DNA of 64,000 nucleotides, from the NCBI GenBank assembly GCA_017306415.1, contig JAFKIL010000001.1, positions 992,001-1,056,000 of the forward strand. The letters are read 5' to 3'. A program made the translations under genes and the position numbers. Shown piece after piece: positions 39,257 to 48,356 of this stretch. The DNA comes from Microbacterium sp. (GTDB lineage: Bacteria > Actinomycetota > Actinomycetes > Actinomycetales > Microbacteriaceae). Positions within the stretch are counted from its first letter, which is position 1. The number at the start of each line of letters is the position of its first letter. The notes below the pieces were generated by a model. The model saw nothing but the letters and a program-made list of their open reading frames with translations. It ran no database searches and had not been told where the DNA came from.

Positions 39257-39667
39257 TCACCCGAACGGCTCCTCGTGCAGTCCCTCGAGCGCGCGCGTGA
39301 GCTCCGGGCCGCCGCCCGCGAACGTCGCGTCCAGGCGGGCGAGGCCCGCGTCTGCAGCATCGAGCGCGGCCTCCCCCTTGGCCGTCACGCGCAGGTCGGA
39401 CGCGGCGCCGGCGTGGGCGGTGGCATCCGACGCAAAACCGTCATCGACCAGCGACCGCACCGCCGTGTGCGCGGTCTGCACCGTGATCTGCGACCGGCGC
39501 GCGAGCTCGGAGAACGAGATCCCGGGCGTCGCGCGGATGTGCGCGAGCAGGGCGTACTTGCGCGTCGTCAGGCCGACGTGCTTCAGCTCCGCGCTGAGCC
39601 GGGCATCCCACACCGCCGCGACCGTCAGCAGGGCGATGACGGGGCTGAACGGGGGGCGTTCGGGCAT
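39257..39667 (-). CDS. MarR-family transcriptional regulator
   Basis: 136 residues, dimeric winged-helix type: LKHVGLTTRKYALLAHI, then the HTH FSELARRSQITVQTAHTAVRSLVDDGF and the wing DLRVTAKGEAALDAA. The last ~25 residues form a short helix. TAGCAT ends six bases before the ATG. It lies head-to-tail with the DUF3817 gene, whose promoter carries a perfect palindrome. Confidence 0.85.
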   Translation of the reverse strand: MPERPPFSPVIALLTVAAVWDARLSAELKHVGLTTRKYALLAHIRATPGISFSELARRSQITVQTAHTAVRSLVDDGFASDATAHAGAASDLRVTAKGEAALDAADAGLARLDATFAGGGPELTRALEGLHEEPFG

Positions 39668-39772
39668 GGGTCCATGCTAGTGACGGGGCGTCGGGGGCAG
39701 GGCGGACGCCCGGGCGCGCCGCCGGCATCAGCCCGGATCGGGCACCGGCGCGAGGGCTCAGACTCGGGAGTG
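39668..39772. other. Gap between marR and the Dam-ParB cassette
   Basis: About 105 bases without a gene. It contains short GC hairpins, such as GCCCG-GAT-CGGGC (39731-39743), and marks the change from ~70% GC to the lower GC of the cassette, which begins near 39775. Confidence 0.5.
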
Positions 39773-40603
39773 CTACTGCCCCAGCAGTTTCATCGCATTG
39801 ACGATCACAATCAGCTCTTTTCCAACTGTTGATCGCAACTCAGATTCGCGTGCTCCCGACTCGTGCTTAAAGTGCGCAACTGTTACGCGATGAGGGTTAA
39901 CTCGGCGAAGCGATTGAGCCACGCGCGACTCCGCCTGGGTGGGTTGAGCAAGCTCGTCATAGACGCCGGCCAACTGCCCGAGGGTCTTCTTCATGATCTG
40001 CTCTTCGGTGTAGTTGGCCGTCGAGCCATTGTCCCGAACGAATCGAACACGCTTCGCCCGGACCGCCTTCGCCATATAGATGCGCGCGGCAGTCTCAAGC
40101 GCCAAGCACGCATCTTCAAAGGCCTCCTTCCAATGCCCCTGCTCGAGAAGATCGCGAGCCGAACCCAGGCTCACCACGAGCCGGCCCGTTAGCTCCGGAA
40201 ACTCAGCGTCCAGAGACAAGTCATGTGGCGCAATCAGGGACTGCACACTGCGCCCATCGACAATGTCTAGGCCCACTCCAAGCTGTCGGAGTTTCATGAG
40301 CGTTCTTTGCGGGATGTCGCTGTCCGTCGACACCGCGGCCACGTAGCGAACTTCCGCCTTCGAGGCGCGGCCATACTTAACCCAGTCTTCGGCGCGGCTG
40401 AGATCGACAGCCGAGGACACCTCGTGGAAATATGACGCCATACCGCGCGTAGCTTTCAAGAGTGGAGTGTTCGGAAACTCGAGATCGTAAGGCTCGATCT
40501 CAATGCTGAACCCACGGGCCGCGATCCACTCGCCGTAAATGATCGCTGCATCCAAGAGGTCTACCGGGACCAGTTCGAAGTCGACCGGTCGCAACTGGGT
40601 CAC
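39773..40603 (-). CDS. Unknown protein, restriction-like N-terminus and HEPN-like C-terminus, last gene of cassette
   Basis: 276 residues, not recognised as a named family. Residues ~10-120 show an alternating alpha/beta pattern with TPLLKATRGMASYFHEVSS, reminiscent of a PD-(D/E)XK core but with Ser where the catalytic Lys would be, and LMKLRQLGVGLDIVD. Residues ~145-275 are helical (HWKEAFEDACLALETAARIY) and contain R233-x4-H238 in RRVNPH, which fits the R-x4-6-H motif of HEPN RNases. The base composition is low for the window (27 of 60 G+C in 39781-39840). The start overlaps the ParB-like gene stop by ATGA. Domain calls are inference. Confidence 0.7.
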   Translation of the reverse strand: MTQLRPVDFELVPVDLLDAAIIYGEWIAARGFSIEIEPYDLEFPNTPLLKATRGMASYFHEVSSAVDLSRAEDWVKYGRASKAEVRYVAAVSTDSDIPQRTLMKLRQLGVGLDIVDGRSVQSLIAPHDLSLDAEFPELTGRLVVSLGSARDLLEQGHWKEAFEDACLALETAARIYMAKAVRAKRVRFVRDNGSTANYTEEQIMKKTLGQLAGVYDELAQPTQAESRVAQSLRRVNPHRVTVAHFKHESGARESELRSTVGKELIVIVNAMKLLGQ

Positions 40604-41550
40604 GATTGTCCAAGAATCCGAGCGATCGTGCCCTGGAGGCTCTCCAGGGCCTCGCGCAACGTGGCGCTAACCTGGCCGCTCATGCTTAGTTCAGACACAC
40701 TAGCCTCGAGTCGCTGAACTGACATCTCGACTGTGTGTTCTCGGTCAACTCGTTCAACCGAGGTGGCAAACGCGTCTCGCACCGTAGTGTTCGGATTGTC
40801 GACTAGCTCGGTAATACTTGCCCGCACCGCGGCCCGAGAGACATCGTGTCGTTCGACCGCTCGCGCCATTCGCGCCAAGAGCCTCGGCTCCACTGTGCTC
40901 GTCAAGGTCTTGGACCGGAACTTATCGATTAGCACGGTCTCAAGTCGTATCCGCTCGCCGGAGGCGATCACGTCTTGCTTTTCCAACGCGGCTGCGCCCC
41001 GAGTCACCTCGAGCAGGTGATCAACAGTGAGAGTCTGCTCCGACCTAGGGCGATCCTGTTCGCTCTCAACAAGCGCGAGGTGCTGAGGCGGGAGTTTCAA
41101 GATGTTCTTCAGTCGCCTCACTTCGCCGCGAGACAGGCTTGCGAGCTGCGCCAGCTGGCTCTCGGTTGGTGGTTGGCCTTCCGTCTCGGCGTAGAGGTGC
41201 TCGAGCTTCTGGAGCTTCATCGCGGTCGGGAGCGGATCCCAATCTGAGCGAGCATTGTGAATTGCGAACATCATCATGATGTTCTGTATCAGGGTCGGCT
41301 CCGGCTGGACGATAATCGGCACCCGATGCAAACCAAGTTTGCGTGCAGACCGCCAGCGGCGCTCCCCGTCAAGCAGGACATAACCTCCCTCCCGCGAACT
41401 GAACACAGTGAGGGGGACCAAGATCCCGTTTGCAGCGATACTGTCCTGAAGTTCGATCAGTTCCTTCTCGTGGAACACGAGCCTGGGGTTCTCGGGATTC
41501 TGTCGAATCTCCGAGGGAGACGCCACCCGCACATTAGACGACTCGGCCAT
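40600..41550 (-). CDS. ParB/Srx-fold family protein (cassette)
   Basis: 316 residues. The N-terminal ParB/sulfiredoxin-like domain (~8-100) carries NPENPRLVF and DGERRWRSARKLG (GERRWRSA at 62-69), the nucleotide-binding signature of ParB-type CTPases. A central helical part with an HTH-like stretch (PTESQLAQLASLSRGEVRRLKNIL) follows, then a long helical C-terminal region. No ParA gene is nearby, so a partition role is unlikely; such ParB-like proteins also accompany phage or island methylases. It overlaps both cassette neighbours by four bases. Confidence 0.85.
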   Translation of the reverse strand: MAESSNVRVASPSEIRQNPENPRLVFHEKELIELQDSIAANGILVPLTVFSSREGGYVLLDGERRWRSARKLGLHRVPIIVQPEPTLIQNIMMMFAIHNARSDWDPLPTAMKLQKLEHLYAETEGQPPTESQLAQLASLSRGEVRRLKNILKLPPQHLALVESEQDRPRSEQTLTVDHLLEVTRGAAALEKQDVIASGERIRLETVLIDKFRSKTLTSTVEPRLLARMARAVERHDVSRAAVRASITELVDNPNTTVRDAFATSVERVDREHTVEMSVQRLEASVSELSMSGQVSATLREALESLQGTIARILGQS

Positions 41551-42473
41551 CAGTGCTCCTTCGCAATGACCAACAGCTCTTCCACCCGACCCCGCTTCCC
41601 CGGGGCGGCGGCAATGGTAGATGGGCGCTCCAGCACGACGGTCTCGAACCCCGCGTATAGATCGCTAATGCTGGAATGACGGGCGTTAGTGACCAACAGT
41701 GTCGCTCCTCGCCTGGCGGCTGCTCGCACACTTGCCGCTAACCGAATTTGATCATGCCACGAGAAGATCTTCTCGTTGTATTCGATGAAACCGTTGTTGT
41801 TGTGAGATGTGACGTAGGGCGGATCAACGAACACGAAATCACCATCCCCCGCGACATCCATCGCCGCTTGAAAGTCGCCGTGCATCAACTCGACCCGTTC
41901 AGTACTCGCAATCTCGGATATCGCGCGGAGATTATCAAGGTCGGCAATGAACGATGACTTCGGTGCGCCCCAAGGGACGTTAAACTCCCCCTTGAGATTC
42001 ACGCGATAGAGACCGTTAAAGGCGCCCTTGTTGAGGTAGATGAAGCGGCCCCCGCGCTCTGAGGCGCTGCCACCGCGTTCAGCCCTCGCTGCGTAGTAGG
42101 CCTCCTTTGCAAGCGGGCGTCGCGTTGCTTCGGCATATACTCCATCAGGATCGTCTCGGACCGCTCGCCATACTTCAACTAAGGGGATGCACGCGTCGTT
42201 CAGGACGGCCTGTACGGGTTGAAGATGCAGGAAAAGGGAGCCCCCACCAACGAACGGTTCCACGTATGTACGGAAGCGGCGTGGCACATACGGCTCGATC
42301 TGGCTCAATAAGCGTCGCTTCGATCCTGCCCATTTGATGAAGGGCTTCGTCTCGCAATTGATCGAGGATAACGCGGGCGTACTCGCCCCTGGATTCGCGA
42401 TCAAGCTTGAACTAGCGCCGGTACTGGCCGCATCCGGGTGGCTCCGGATGGCTGCCGCAACTTCGAGAGTCAT
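41550..42473 (-). CDS. Dam-type DNA adenine-N6 methyltransferase (D12 class), first gene of cassette
   Basis: 307 residues. The D12 class order is seen: SAM-binding FIKWAGSKRRLL (~45) and EPFVGGGSLFLHL, then the catalytic motif IV DPPY in FVFVDPPYVTSHNN (~218), plus RFIYLNKGAFNGLYRVN. It methylates adenine at N6; the site could be GATC but cannot be read from sequence. The N-terminal ~40 residues are a Ser/Ala-rich extension. Low G+C and codon use unlike the flanking genes indicate transfer. It begins 28 bases after the nrdF stop on the same strand and may be read through from the nrd promoter. Confidence 0.9.
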   Translation of the reverse strand: MTLEVAAAIRSHPDAASTGASSSLIANPGASTPALSSINCETKPFIKWAGSKRRLLSQIEPYVPRRFRTYVEPFVGGGSLFLHLQPVQAVLNDACIPLVEVWRAVRDDPDGVYAEATRRPLAKEAYYAARAERGGSASERGGRFIYLNKGAFNGLYRVNLKGEFNVPWGAPKSSFIADLDNLRAISEIASTERVELMHGDFQAAMDVAGDGDFVFVDPPYVTSHNNNGFIEYNEKIFSWHDQIRLAASVRAAARRGATLLVTNARHSSISDLYAGFETVVLERPSTIAAAPGKRGRVEELLVIAKEH

Positions 42474-42500
42474 CAGGATGTGAAACCGCGCTGAGACACC

Positions 42501-43508
<1,008 letters not shown>

Positions 43509-45665
43509 TCACAGCGTGCAGCTGACGCATTCCGTCATGTCGGTGCCCTCGAGCGCCATCTGACGCAGGCGGATGTAGTAGATCGTCTTGATGCTCTTGC
43601 GCCACGCGTAGATCTGCGCCTTGTTGATGTCGCGCGTGGTCGCGGTGTCCTTGAAGAACAGCGTCAGCGACAGGCCCTGGTCCACGTGCTGCGTTGCGGC
43701 GGCATACGTGTCGATGACCTTCTCGTAGCCGATCTCGTACGCGTCCTGGTAGTACTCCAGGTTGTCGTTCGTCATGAACGCCGCCGGGTAGTACACGCGG
43801 CCGAGCTTGCCCTCCTTGCGGATCTCGATCTTGGCCGCGATCGGGTGGATCGACGAGGTCGAGTTGTTGATGTACGAGATCGAGCCGGTCGGGGGCACCG
43901 CCTGCAGGTTCTGGTTGTAGATGCCGTGCTGCTGGATCGACGCCTTCAGCGCGCGCCAGTCGTCCTGCGTCGGGATGTGGTGGCCCGCGAACATCTCGGC
44001 CACCTTGGCCGTCGCCGGCACCCACTCCTGTTCGATGTACTTGTCGAAGAATTCGCCCGATGCGTACGTCGAGTCCGCGAACCCGTCGAAGGTCTCCCCG
44101 CGCTCGATCGCGATCCGGTTCGAGGCGGTCAGCGCGTGGAACAGCACCGAGTAGAAGTAGATGTTCGTGAAGTCGACACCCTCTTCGGAGCCGTAGTAGA
44201 CGTGCTCGCGCGCGAGGTAGCCGTGCAGGTTCATCTGCCCCAGGCCGATCGCGTGCGACCGGTCGTTGCCGTCCTCGATCGAGCGCACCGAGGCGATGTG
44301 ACTCTGCTGGCTGACCGCGGTGAGCGCACGGATGCTGGTCTCCACCGTCTTCGCGAGGTCGCCGCCGTCCATCGCCAGGGCGATGTTGAGCGAGCCCAGG
44401 TTGCACGAGATGTCCTTGCCGATCCGGTCGTAGGACAGGTCCTCGTTGAACGTCGTGGGCGTGTTGACCTGCAGGATCTCGGAGCACAGGTTCGACATGT
44501 TGATCCGGCCCTTGATCGGGTTGGCCTTGTTCACCGTGTCTTCGAACATGATGTACGGGTAGCCGGACTCGAACTGGATCTCGGCGAGCGTCTGGAAGAA
44601 CTCGCGCGCGTTGATCTTGGTCTTCTTGATGCGCGGGTCGTCGACCATCTCGCGGTACTTCTCGGTGACCGAGATGTCGCCGAAGGGGACGCCGTAGACA
44701 TGCTCGACGTCGTACGGCGAGAAGAGATACATGTCCTCGTCGTTCTTGGCGAGCTCGAACGTGATGTCGGGCACGACGACGCCGAGGGACAGCGTCTTGA
44801 TGCGGATCTTCTCGTCGGCGTTCTCACGCTTGGTGTCGAGGAAGCGCATGATGTCGGGGTGGTGCGCCGAGAGGTACACGGCGCCCGCCCCCTGACGCGC
44901 ACCGAGCTGGTTCGCGTAGCTGAAGCTGTCTTCGAGCAGCTTCATGACCGGGATGATGCCGCTGGACTGGTTCTCGATCTGCTTGATCGGCGCGCCGGCC
45001 TCGCGGATGTTCGAGAGGAGCAGCGCGACGCCGCCGCCGCGCTTGGACAGCTGCAGCGACGAGTTGATGCCGCGCGAGATGGACTCCATGTTGTCTTCGA
45101 TGCGCAGCAGGAAGCACGACACGAGCTCGCCGCGCTGCGCCTTGCCGGCGTTGAGGAACGTGGGGGTCGCGGGCTGGAAGCGACCCGAGATGATCTCGTC
45201 GACGAGGTCGGTGGCGAGCTTCTCGTCGCCGTCCGCCAGTGCGAGGGCGGTCATGACCACGCGGTCCTCGAACCGCTCGAGGTAGCGCTTGCCGTCGAAC
45301 GTCTTGAGCGTGTAGCTCGTGTAGTACTTGAACGCGCCGAGGAAGGTCTCGAAGCGGAACTTCTTCGAGTAGGCGAAGTCGTTGAGCCGCTGGATGAACT
45401 CGAACGAGTACTTCGCGAGCACCTGGGGCTCGTAGTACTCCTTCTCGACCAGGTAGTCGAGCCGCTCCTTGAGGGAGTGGAAGAAGACGGTGTTCTGGTT
45501 CACGTGCTGCAGGAAGTACTCCCGCGCGGCACGCTTGTCGGCGTCGAACTGGATCTTCCCGTTCGCGTCGTACAGGTTCAGCATCGCGTTCAGGGCGTGG
45601 TAGTCCATGCCCTCGAAGCGCACCTCGGTCTTGAAGTCCTTCTCGGTCACTGCAATGTCTGCCAT
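43509..45665 (-). CDS. nrdE: Class Ib ribonucleotide reductase alpha subunit NrdE
   Basis: 718 residues, the usual NrdE length. It holds the catalytic site for NDP reduction: NLCSEI with an active cysteine, the [17 protein letters not shown] loop, and the C-terminal redox pair in ECVSCTL. An N-terminal ATP-cone activity domain is lacking, as normal for class Ib. The ATG at 45665 ([11 protein letters not shown]) was chosen; the longer frame lies inside nrdI. It overlaps nrdI by 19 bases, consistent with coupling. Confidence 0.97.
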   Translation of the reverse strand: MADIAVTEKDFKTEVRFEGMDYHALNAMLNLYDANGKIQFDADKRAAREYFLQHVNQNTVFFHSLKERLDYLVEKEYYEPQVLAKYSFEFIQRLNDFAYSKKFRFETFLGAFKYYTSYTLKTFDGKRYLERFEDRVVMTALALADGDEKLATDLVDEIISGRFQPATPTFLNAGKAQRGELVSCFLLRIEDNMESISRGINSSLQLSKRGGGVALLLSNIREAGAPIKQIENQSSGIIPVMKLLEDSFSYANQLGARQGAGAVYLSAHHPDIMRFLDTKRENADEKIRIKTLSLGVVVPDITFELAKNDEDMYLFSPYDVEHVYGVPFGDISVTEKYREMVDDPRIKKTKINAREFFQTLAEIQFESGYPYIMFEDTVNKANPIKGRINMSNLCSEILQVNTPTTFNEDLSYDRIGKDISCNLGSLNIALAMDGGDLAKTVETSIRALTAVSQQSHIASVRSIEDGNDRSHAIGLGQMNLHGYLAREHVYYGSEEGVDFTNIYFYSVLFHALTASNRIAIERGETFDGFADSTYASGEFFDKYIEQEWVPATAKVAEMFAGHHIPTQDDWRALKASIQQHGIYNQNLQAVPPTGSISYINNSTSSIHPIAAKIEIRKEGKLGRVYYPAAFMTNDNLEYYQDAYEIGYEKVIDTYAAATQHVDQGLSLTLFFKDTATTRDINKAQIYAWRKSIKTIYYIRLRQMALEGTDMTECVSCTL

Positions 45666-46111
45666 CGTTCCAATCCCTCGCTCACGCGATCCACATCTTC
45701 CGGCGTGCCGAACAGCTCGAGCCGATACAAGTGCGGCACGTGGCACTTGCGGCTGATGATGTCACCGGCGATGCAGAACGCTTCGCCGAAGTTGGTGTTG
45801 CCCGCGGAGATGACTCCGCGGATCAGGGTGCGGTTTCGCTCATCGTTGAGGAATCGGATGACCTGGCGGGGAACCGCGCCCTTCTCCTCGCCCCGGCCCT
45901 GGCCACCGCCATACGTGGGGGTGACCAGGACGAAGGGCTCATCGACGATGAGAGGCGCGTCGCCCGCGTGGAGCGGGATGCGCAGCGCCCGCACGCCCAG
46001 CTTCTCGACGAACCGCGCCGTGTTGCCGGACGTGCTCGAGAAGTAGACGATGAGCGGTGACGCCGTCGCCCTGCCGGCAACCGCGCCACCTGTCGCGATC
46101 GCGGTTGCCAT
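45647..46111 (-). CDS. nrdI: Flavodoxin-like NrdI, activator of class Ib reductase
   Basis: 154 residues. FMN-binding flavodoxin-like fold: [18 protein letters not shown] phosphate loop, [21 protein letters not shown], and [20 protein letters not shown]. NrdI supplies superoxide to assemble the Mn2-Tyr cofactor of NrdF. An ~18-residue Ala/Thr/Gly-rich N-terminal extension precedes the fold, so a later start is possible, but no better start codon is obvious. Confidence 0.95.
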   Translation of the reverse strand: MATAIATGGAVAGRATASPLIVYFSSTSGNTARFVEKLGVRALRIPLHAGDAPLIVDEPFVLVTPTYGGGQGRGEEKGAVPRQVIRFLNDERNRTLIRGVISAGNTNFGEAFCIAGDIISRKCHVPHLYRLELFGTPEDVDRVSEGLERWQTLQ

Positions 46112-46116
46112 GACTG

Positions 46117-46350
46117 CTACGCGAGACGGGCGGCGAGCTCGTCGATCTTGTCGGGGCGGAAGCCCGACCAGTGGTCCTCATCGGTGATGACGACCGGCGC
46201 CTGCAGGTAGCCGAGCGCCTTCACCTGCTCGAGGGCCGCGGGGTCCTGAGAGAGGTCGTGGACCTCGTATTCGATGCCCTTCGAGTCCAGTGCGCGATAC
46301 GTCGCGTTGCACTGCACGCATGAAGGCTTTGTGTAGACCGTGATCGCCAT
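46117..46350 (-). CDS. nrdH: Glutaredoxin-like NrdH redoxin
   Basis: 77 residues. The redox motif CVQC lies in [17 protein letters not shown], with the later [19 protein letters not shown] block typical of NrdH. It delivers electrons from thioredoxin reductase to NrdE. First gene of nrdHIEF; five bases separate it from nrdI. The upstream 360 bp hold candidate NrdR and DnaA sites. Confidence 0.96.
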   Translation of the reverse strand: MAITVYTKPSCVQCNATYRALDSKGIEYEVHDLSQDPAALEQVKALGYLQAPVVITDEDHWSGFRPDKIDELAARLA

Positions 46351-46411
46351 GTCGACCCGCTTCTCCCGTCATTCCCGTCTGATTTCCCGGTCGTCCCCCG
46401 CCGGAGCTCCA

Positions 46412-46459
46412 ATACTACATATGGGTGCCGACATCAGGAAGCACCACAAGGGGTAGTAG
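46412..46459 (-). promoter_or_regulatory. nrdR box: Candidate NrdR box pair upstream of nrdHIEF
   Basis: Two related sites sharing ACYACA, ACTACATATGGGTG (about 46414-46427) and ACCACAAGGGGTAGT (about 46443-46457), have centres about 30-31 bp apart, the three-helix-turn spacing typical of paired NrdR boxes. The match to the consensus is partial. Confidence 0.45.
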
Positions 46460-46473
46460 TTACATCCGTGTAG

Positions 46474-46602
46474 TTTTCCACCGCTCTCCCCATGTACAAC
46501 ACAGGTTGTCCACCGTTTCATCCACAGGCGGCGCACCCCGCGCCAACCTGGAAAAAGCCTGAATGCCGCGGTTTTCGGAGCCCCGTCGAGGATCCATCCA
46601 CA
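46474..46602 (+). promoter_or_regulatory. Cluster of four DnaA-box-like 9-mers
   Basis: TTTTCCACC (46474-46482), TTGTCCACC (46506-46514), TCATCCACA (46518-46526) and CCATCCACA (46594-46602) each match seven or eight of nine bases of the box TT(G/A)TCCACA, all in one orientation within 130 bp. Confidence 0.4.
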
Positions 46603-46710
46603 GGGGCCACGCTACGCACGGCCTCCGACATCGGATCCGCTGTGGAATCACGCGCACCGGCGTGTCGCGGCGTGTCGCGGGACGCCCGCCCGGGTCGATA
46701 CCGTGGAGGC

Positions 46711-47916
46711 GTGGCGGGATACCGGGATCTACTGCGCACGCCGGGCGTGGGGCGCATCATCGCCGCGCAGCTGACGGCACGCTTCCCCAACGGGATGACG
46801 AGCATCGCGATCCTGCTGCACATCCAGGCCGTCACCCACTCCTACGGCGCGGCGGGCCTCGTGCTCGCGGCGACCTCGGTCGGTCAGGCGATCGCCGGCC
46901 CCGTGACCAGCCGCTGGATGGGCCGCTGGGGGATGCGCCCCGTCCTCACTCTGACCACGCTCGTGTGCGCGGCATCCCTCACCGCCCTCGCGCTGCTCCA
47001 GGTTCCCGTGCCGGTGTACATGGCGCTCGGGCTCGTGGCGGGGCTCTCCACGCCGCCCGTGCAGTCGGCCGTGCGCACGATCTACCCCAAGATGGTGAAC
47101 TCCCGCCAGCTCACCCCGCTCTTCTCGCTCGACGCGTCGCTCCAGGAGATCATCTGGATCATCGCGCCGGTACTGGTGACGTTCGTCTCGACGCAGATCA
47201 GCACCGTCGTCGGCATGCTGCTGATCGTCGTCATCCTCCTCGGCGGGTGCGCGTGGTTCATCCTCTCGCCCGAGGTCGGGCGCGTGCGGATCCCGCGCAG
47301 CCGCCGCAGCTTCGGCACCGTGCTGACCCGCCCCGCGGTGCTGCTCGCCACGATCGTCGGCTTCCTCCTCATCGGGGCGTGCTCGGCCGTCGAGGCCGGC
47401 GTCGTCGCCGCGTTCGGCCACGGCGGCCTCGAGGCGGGCATCGTGCTCGCGCTCTTCTCCGTGGGGAGCCTCGGCGGCGGCCTGCTGTCGGGCAGCATCC
47501 CGATCGGCCGCTGGGCGATGGCCCGACGCCTCGCGATCGTCACCGCGGGTCTCGCCCTCACGATGTTCTCGCTCCAGGTGTGGTGGATCGGCGGATCGCT
47601 GGTCCTCGCCGGCATCGGCGTGGCGCCGGCCCTCGCCGTGCTGTTCGCCATGACGTCCGCCAGCGTCAAGTTCAGCGACACCGCCGAGGCGTTCGGCTGG
47701 GTCGGCACGGGGCAGCTGATCGGCGCGGCCGCAGGTTCCGCCATCGCCGGCTTCCTCATCGACGGGGTCGGCGCCCCGGGCGCCTACGGGACGGCGGTCG
47801 CCTTCGCGATCGTCGGGCTGCTCGTGTCCGTCGTGTTCGTCCGGGGGTTCCCCGACCTCCGCCATCGCGACGCGAGCCCCATCCCGGACACCGAGCCGGT
47901 CCGCACGATCACCTGA
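46711..47916 (+). CDS. MFS transporter
   Basis: 401 residues, about 12 hydrophobic helices, single MFS_1 domain. Helix-1 region RIIAAQLTARFPNGMTSIAI, loop TSRWMGRWGMRPVL in the motif-A position and a second-half SLGGGLLSGSIPIGRW. Substrate unknown; it resembles the actinobacterial efflux-like MFS group. GTG start at 46711 chosen from TACCGT exactly six bases upstream (46699-46704); a longer frame runs back into the nrd control region and was rejected. Confidence 0.85.
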   Translation: MAGYRDLLRTPGVGRIIAAQLTARFPNGMTSIAILLHIQAVTHSYGAAGLVLAATSVGQAIAGPVTSRWMGRWGMRPVLTLTTLVCAASLTALALLQVPVPVYMALGLVAGLSTPPVQSAVRTIYPKMVNSRQLTPLFSLDASLQEIIWIIAPVLVTFVSTQISTVVGMLLIVVILLGGCAWFILSPEVGRVRIPRSRRSFGTVLTRPAVLLATIVGFLLIGACSAVEAGVVAAFGHGGLEAGIVLALFSVGSLGGGLLSGSIPIGRWAMARRLAIVTAGLALTMFSLQVWWIGGSLVLAGIGVAPALAVLFAMTSASVKFSDTAEAFGWVGTGQLIGAAAGSAIAGFLIDGVGAPGAYGTAVAFAIVGLLVSVVFVRGFPDLRHRDASPIPDTEPVRTIT

Positions 47917-47937
47917 CGCCCGGCCCGTCCGCGCCGC

Positions 47938-48342
47938 TCACGCGATCCGGCGCAGCAGCTCCCGCACGGCCAGGGCGTAGGCGTCCGCGGGCTCCGGATG
48001 CTCGAACACGAGCCGTTCACCGGCGACCTCGATCTCGACCTCGTGCGTGTCGGCGAGCCGTCGCAGCGACCGGAAGCTCGCGCGGAGCATCTCGCGCAGC
48101 TGATGCTCGAGCGGCAGCCACAGCGCGTCCTCGAGGGCGACGGAGTCCAGCGCCCATTCGGTCGTCCCGTTGAAGGCGAGGATGCGCCCGGTCGGGTAGT
48201 CGCGCGGCTCCACGGTCATCTCACTCACCGTGAACACGTCGGCCTCGAACTCCGGCTCGTCGAGCTGGAAGCGGTCGCCGGATCGCGGGTGCCACACGAG
48301 CCCCTCTTCACGCAGCGCGCGCGCCAGCTCGGTGGAGATCAT
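47938..48342 (-). CDS. Conserved actinobacterial protein of unknown function
   Basis: 134 residues, mixed alpha/beta, no signal peptide or membrane helix. Recognisable conserved blocks are LVWHPRSGDRFQLDEP, FTVSEMT and FNGTTEWALDSVALEDALWLP. Homologues are sometimes labelled as CpaE-like pilus proteins, but no ATPase motif is present and that label is not supported here. TAGTCT lies exactly six bases before the ATG, overlapping the start codon of the divergent hydrolase gene. Confidence 0.7.
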   Translation of the reverse strand: MISTELARALREEGLVWHPRSGDRFQLDEPEFEADVFTVSEMTVEPRDYPTGRILAFNGTTEWALDSVALEDALWLPLEHQLREMLRASFRSLRRLADTHEVEIEVAGERLVFEHPEPADAYALAVRELLRRIA

Positions 48343-48356
48343 AGGCTCAGACTATG
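48340..48356. promoter_or_regulatory. Back-to-back divergent leaderless promoter (17 bp)
   Basis: CAT, eleven bases, ATG: the two start codons face away from each other. The plus -10 TAGGCT (48342-48347) touches the minus start codon and the minus -10 TAGTCT (48349-48354) touches the plus start codon. The 17 bases are themselves nearly palindromic (CATAG...CTATG). Confidence 0.6.

Larger units (their letters stand above)
46351..46710. other. 360-bp gap between nrdH and the MFS gene: nrd control region
   Basis: No gene is visible. The nrdH-proximal part is AT-richer and holds a candidate NrdR box pair; the middle holds four DnaA-box-like 9-mers in the same orientation; the distal end holds the TACCGT hexamer (46699-46704) of the MFS gene. 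Confidence 0.7.

Noticed and set aside
40600-41550. ParB-like gene as a chromosome or plasmid partition gene
   Set aside because: No parA partner and no parS-like 16-bp palindrome was seen; it is tied to dam and the unknown gene instead.
41635-41660. tRNA-like GGTTCGAGACC on the minus strand
   Set aside because: It lies inside the dam coding frame (YAGFETVV) and no acceptor or anticodon stem can be drawn around it.
39668-42500. Attachment-site direct repeats flanking the Dam-ParB cassette
   Set aside because: Comparing 39680-39780 with 42474-42510 by eye gave no convincing repeat, and no integrase, transposase or tRNA gene is present.
46351-46710. Possible replication origin from the DnaA-like boxes
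   Set aside because: No dnaA, dnaN, gyrB or parAB genes are near, the boxes are imperfect and all in one orientation, and the region is a promoter of nrd genes.
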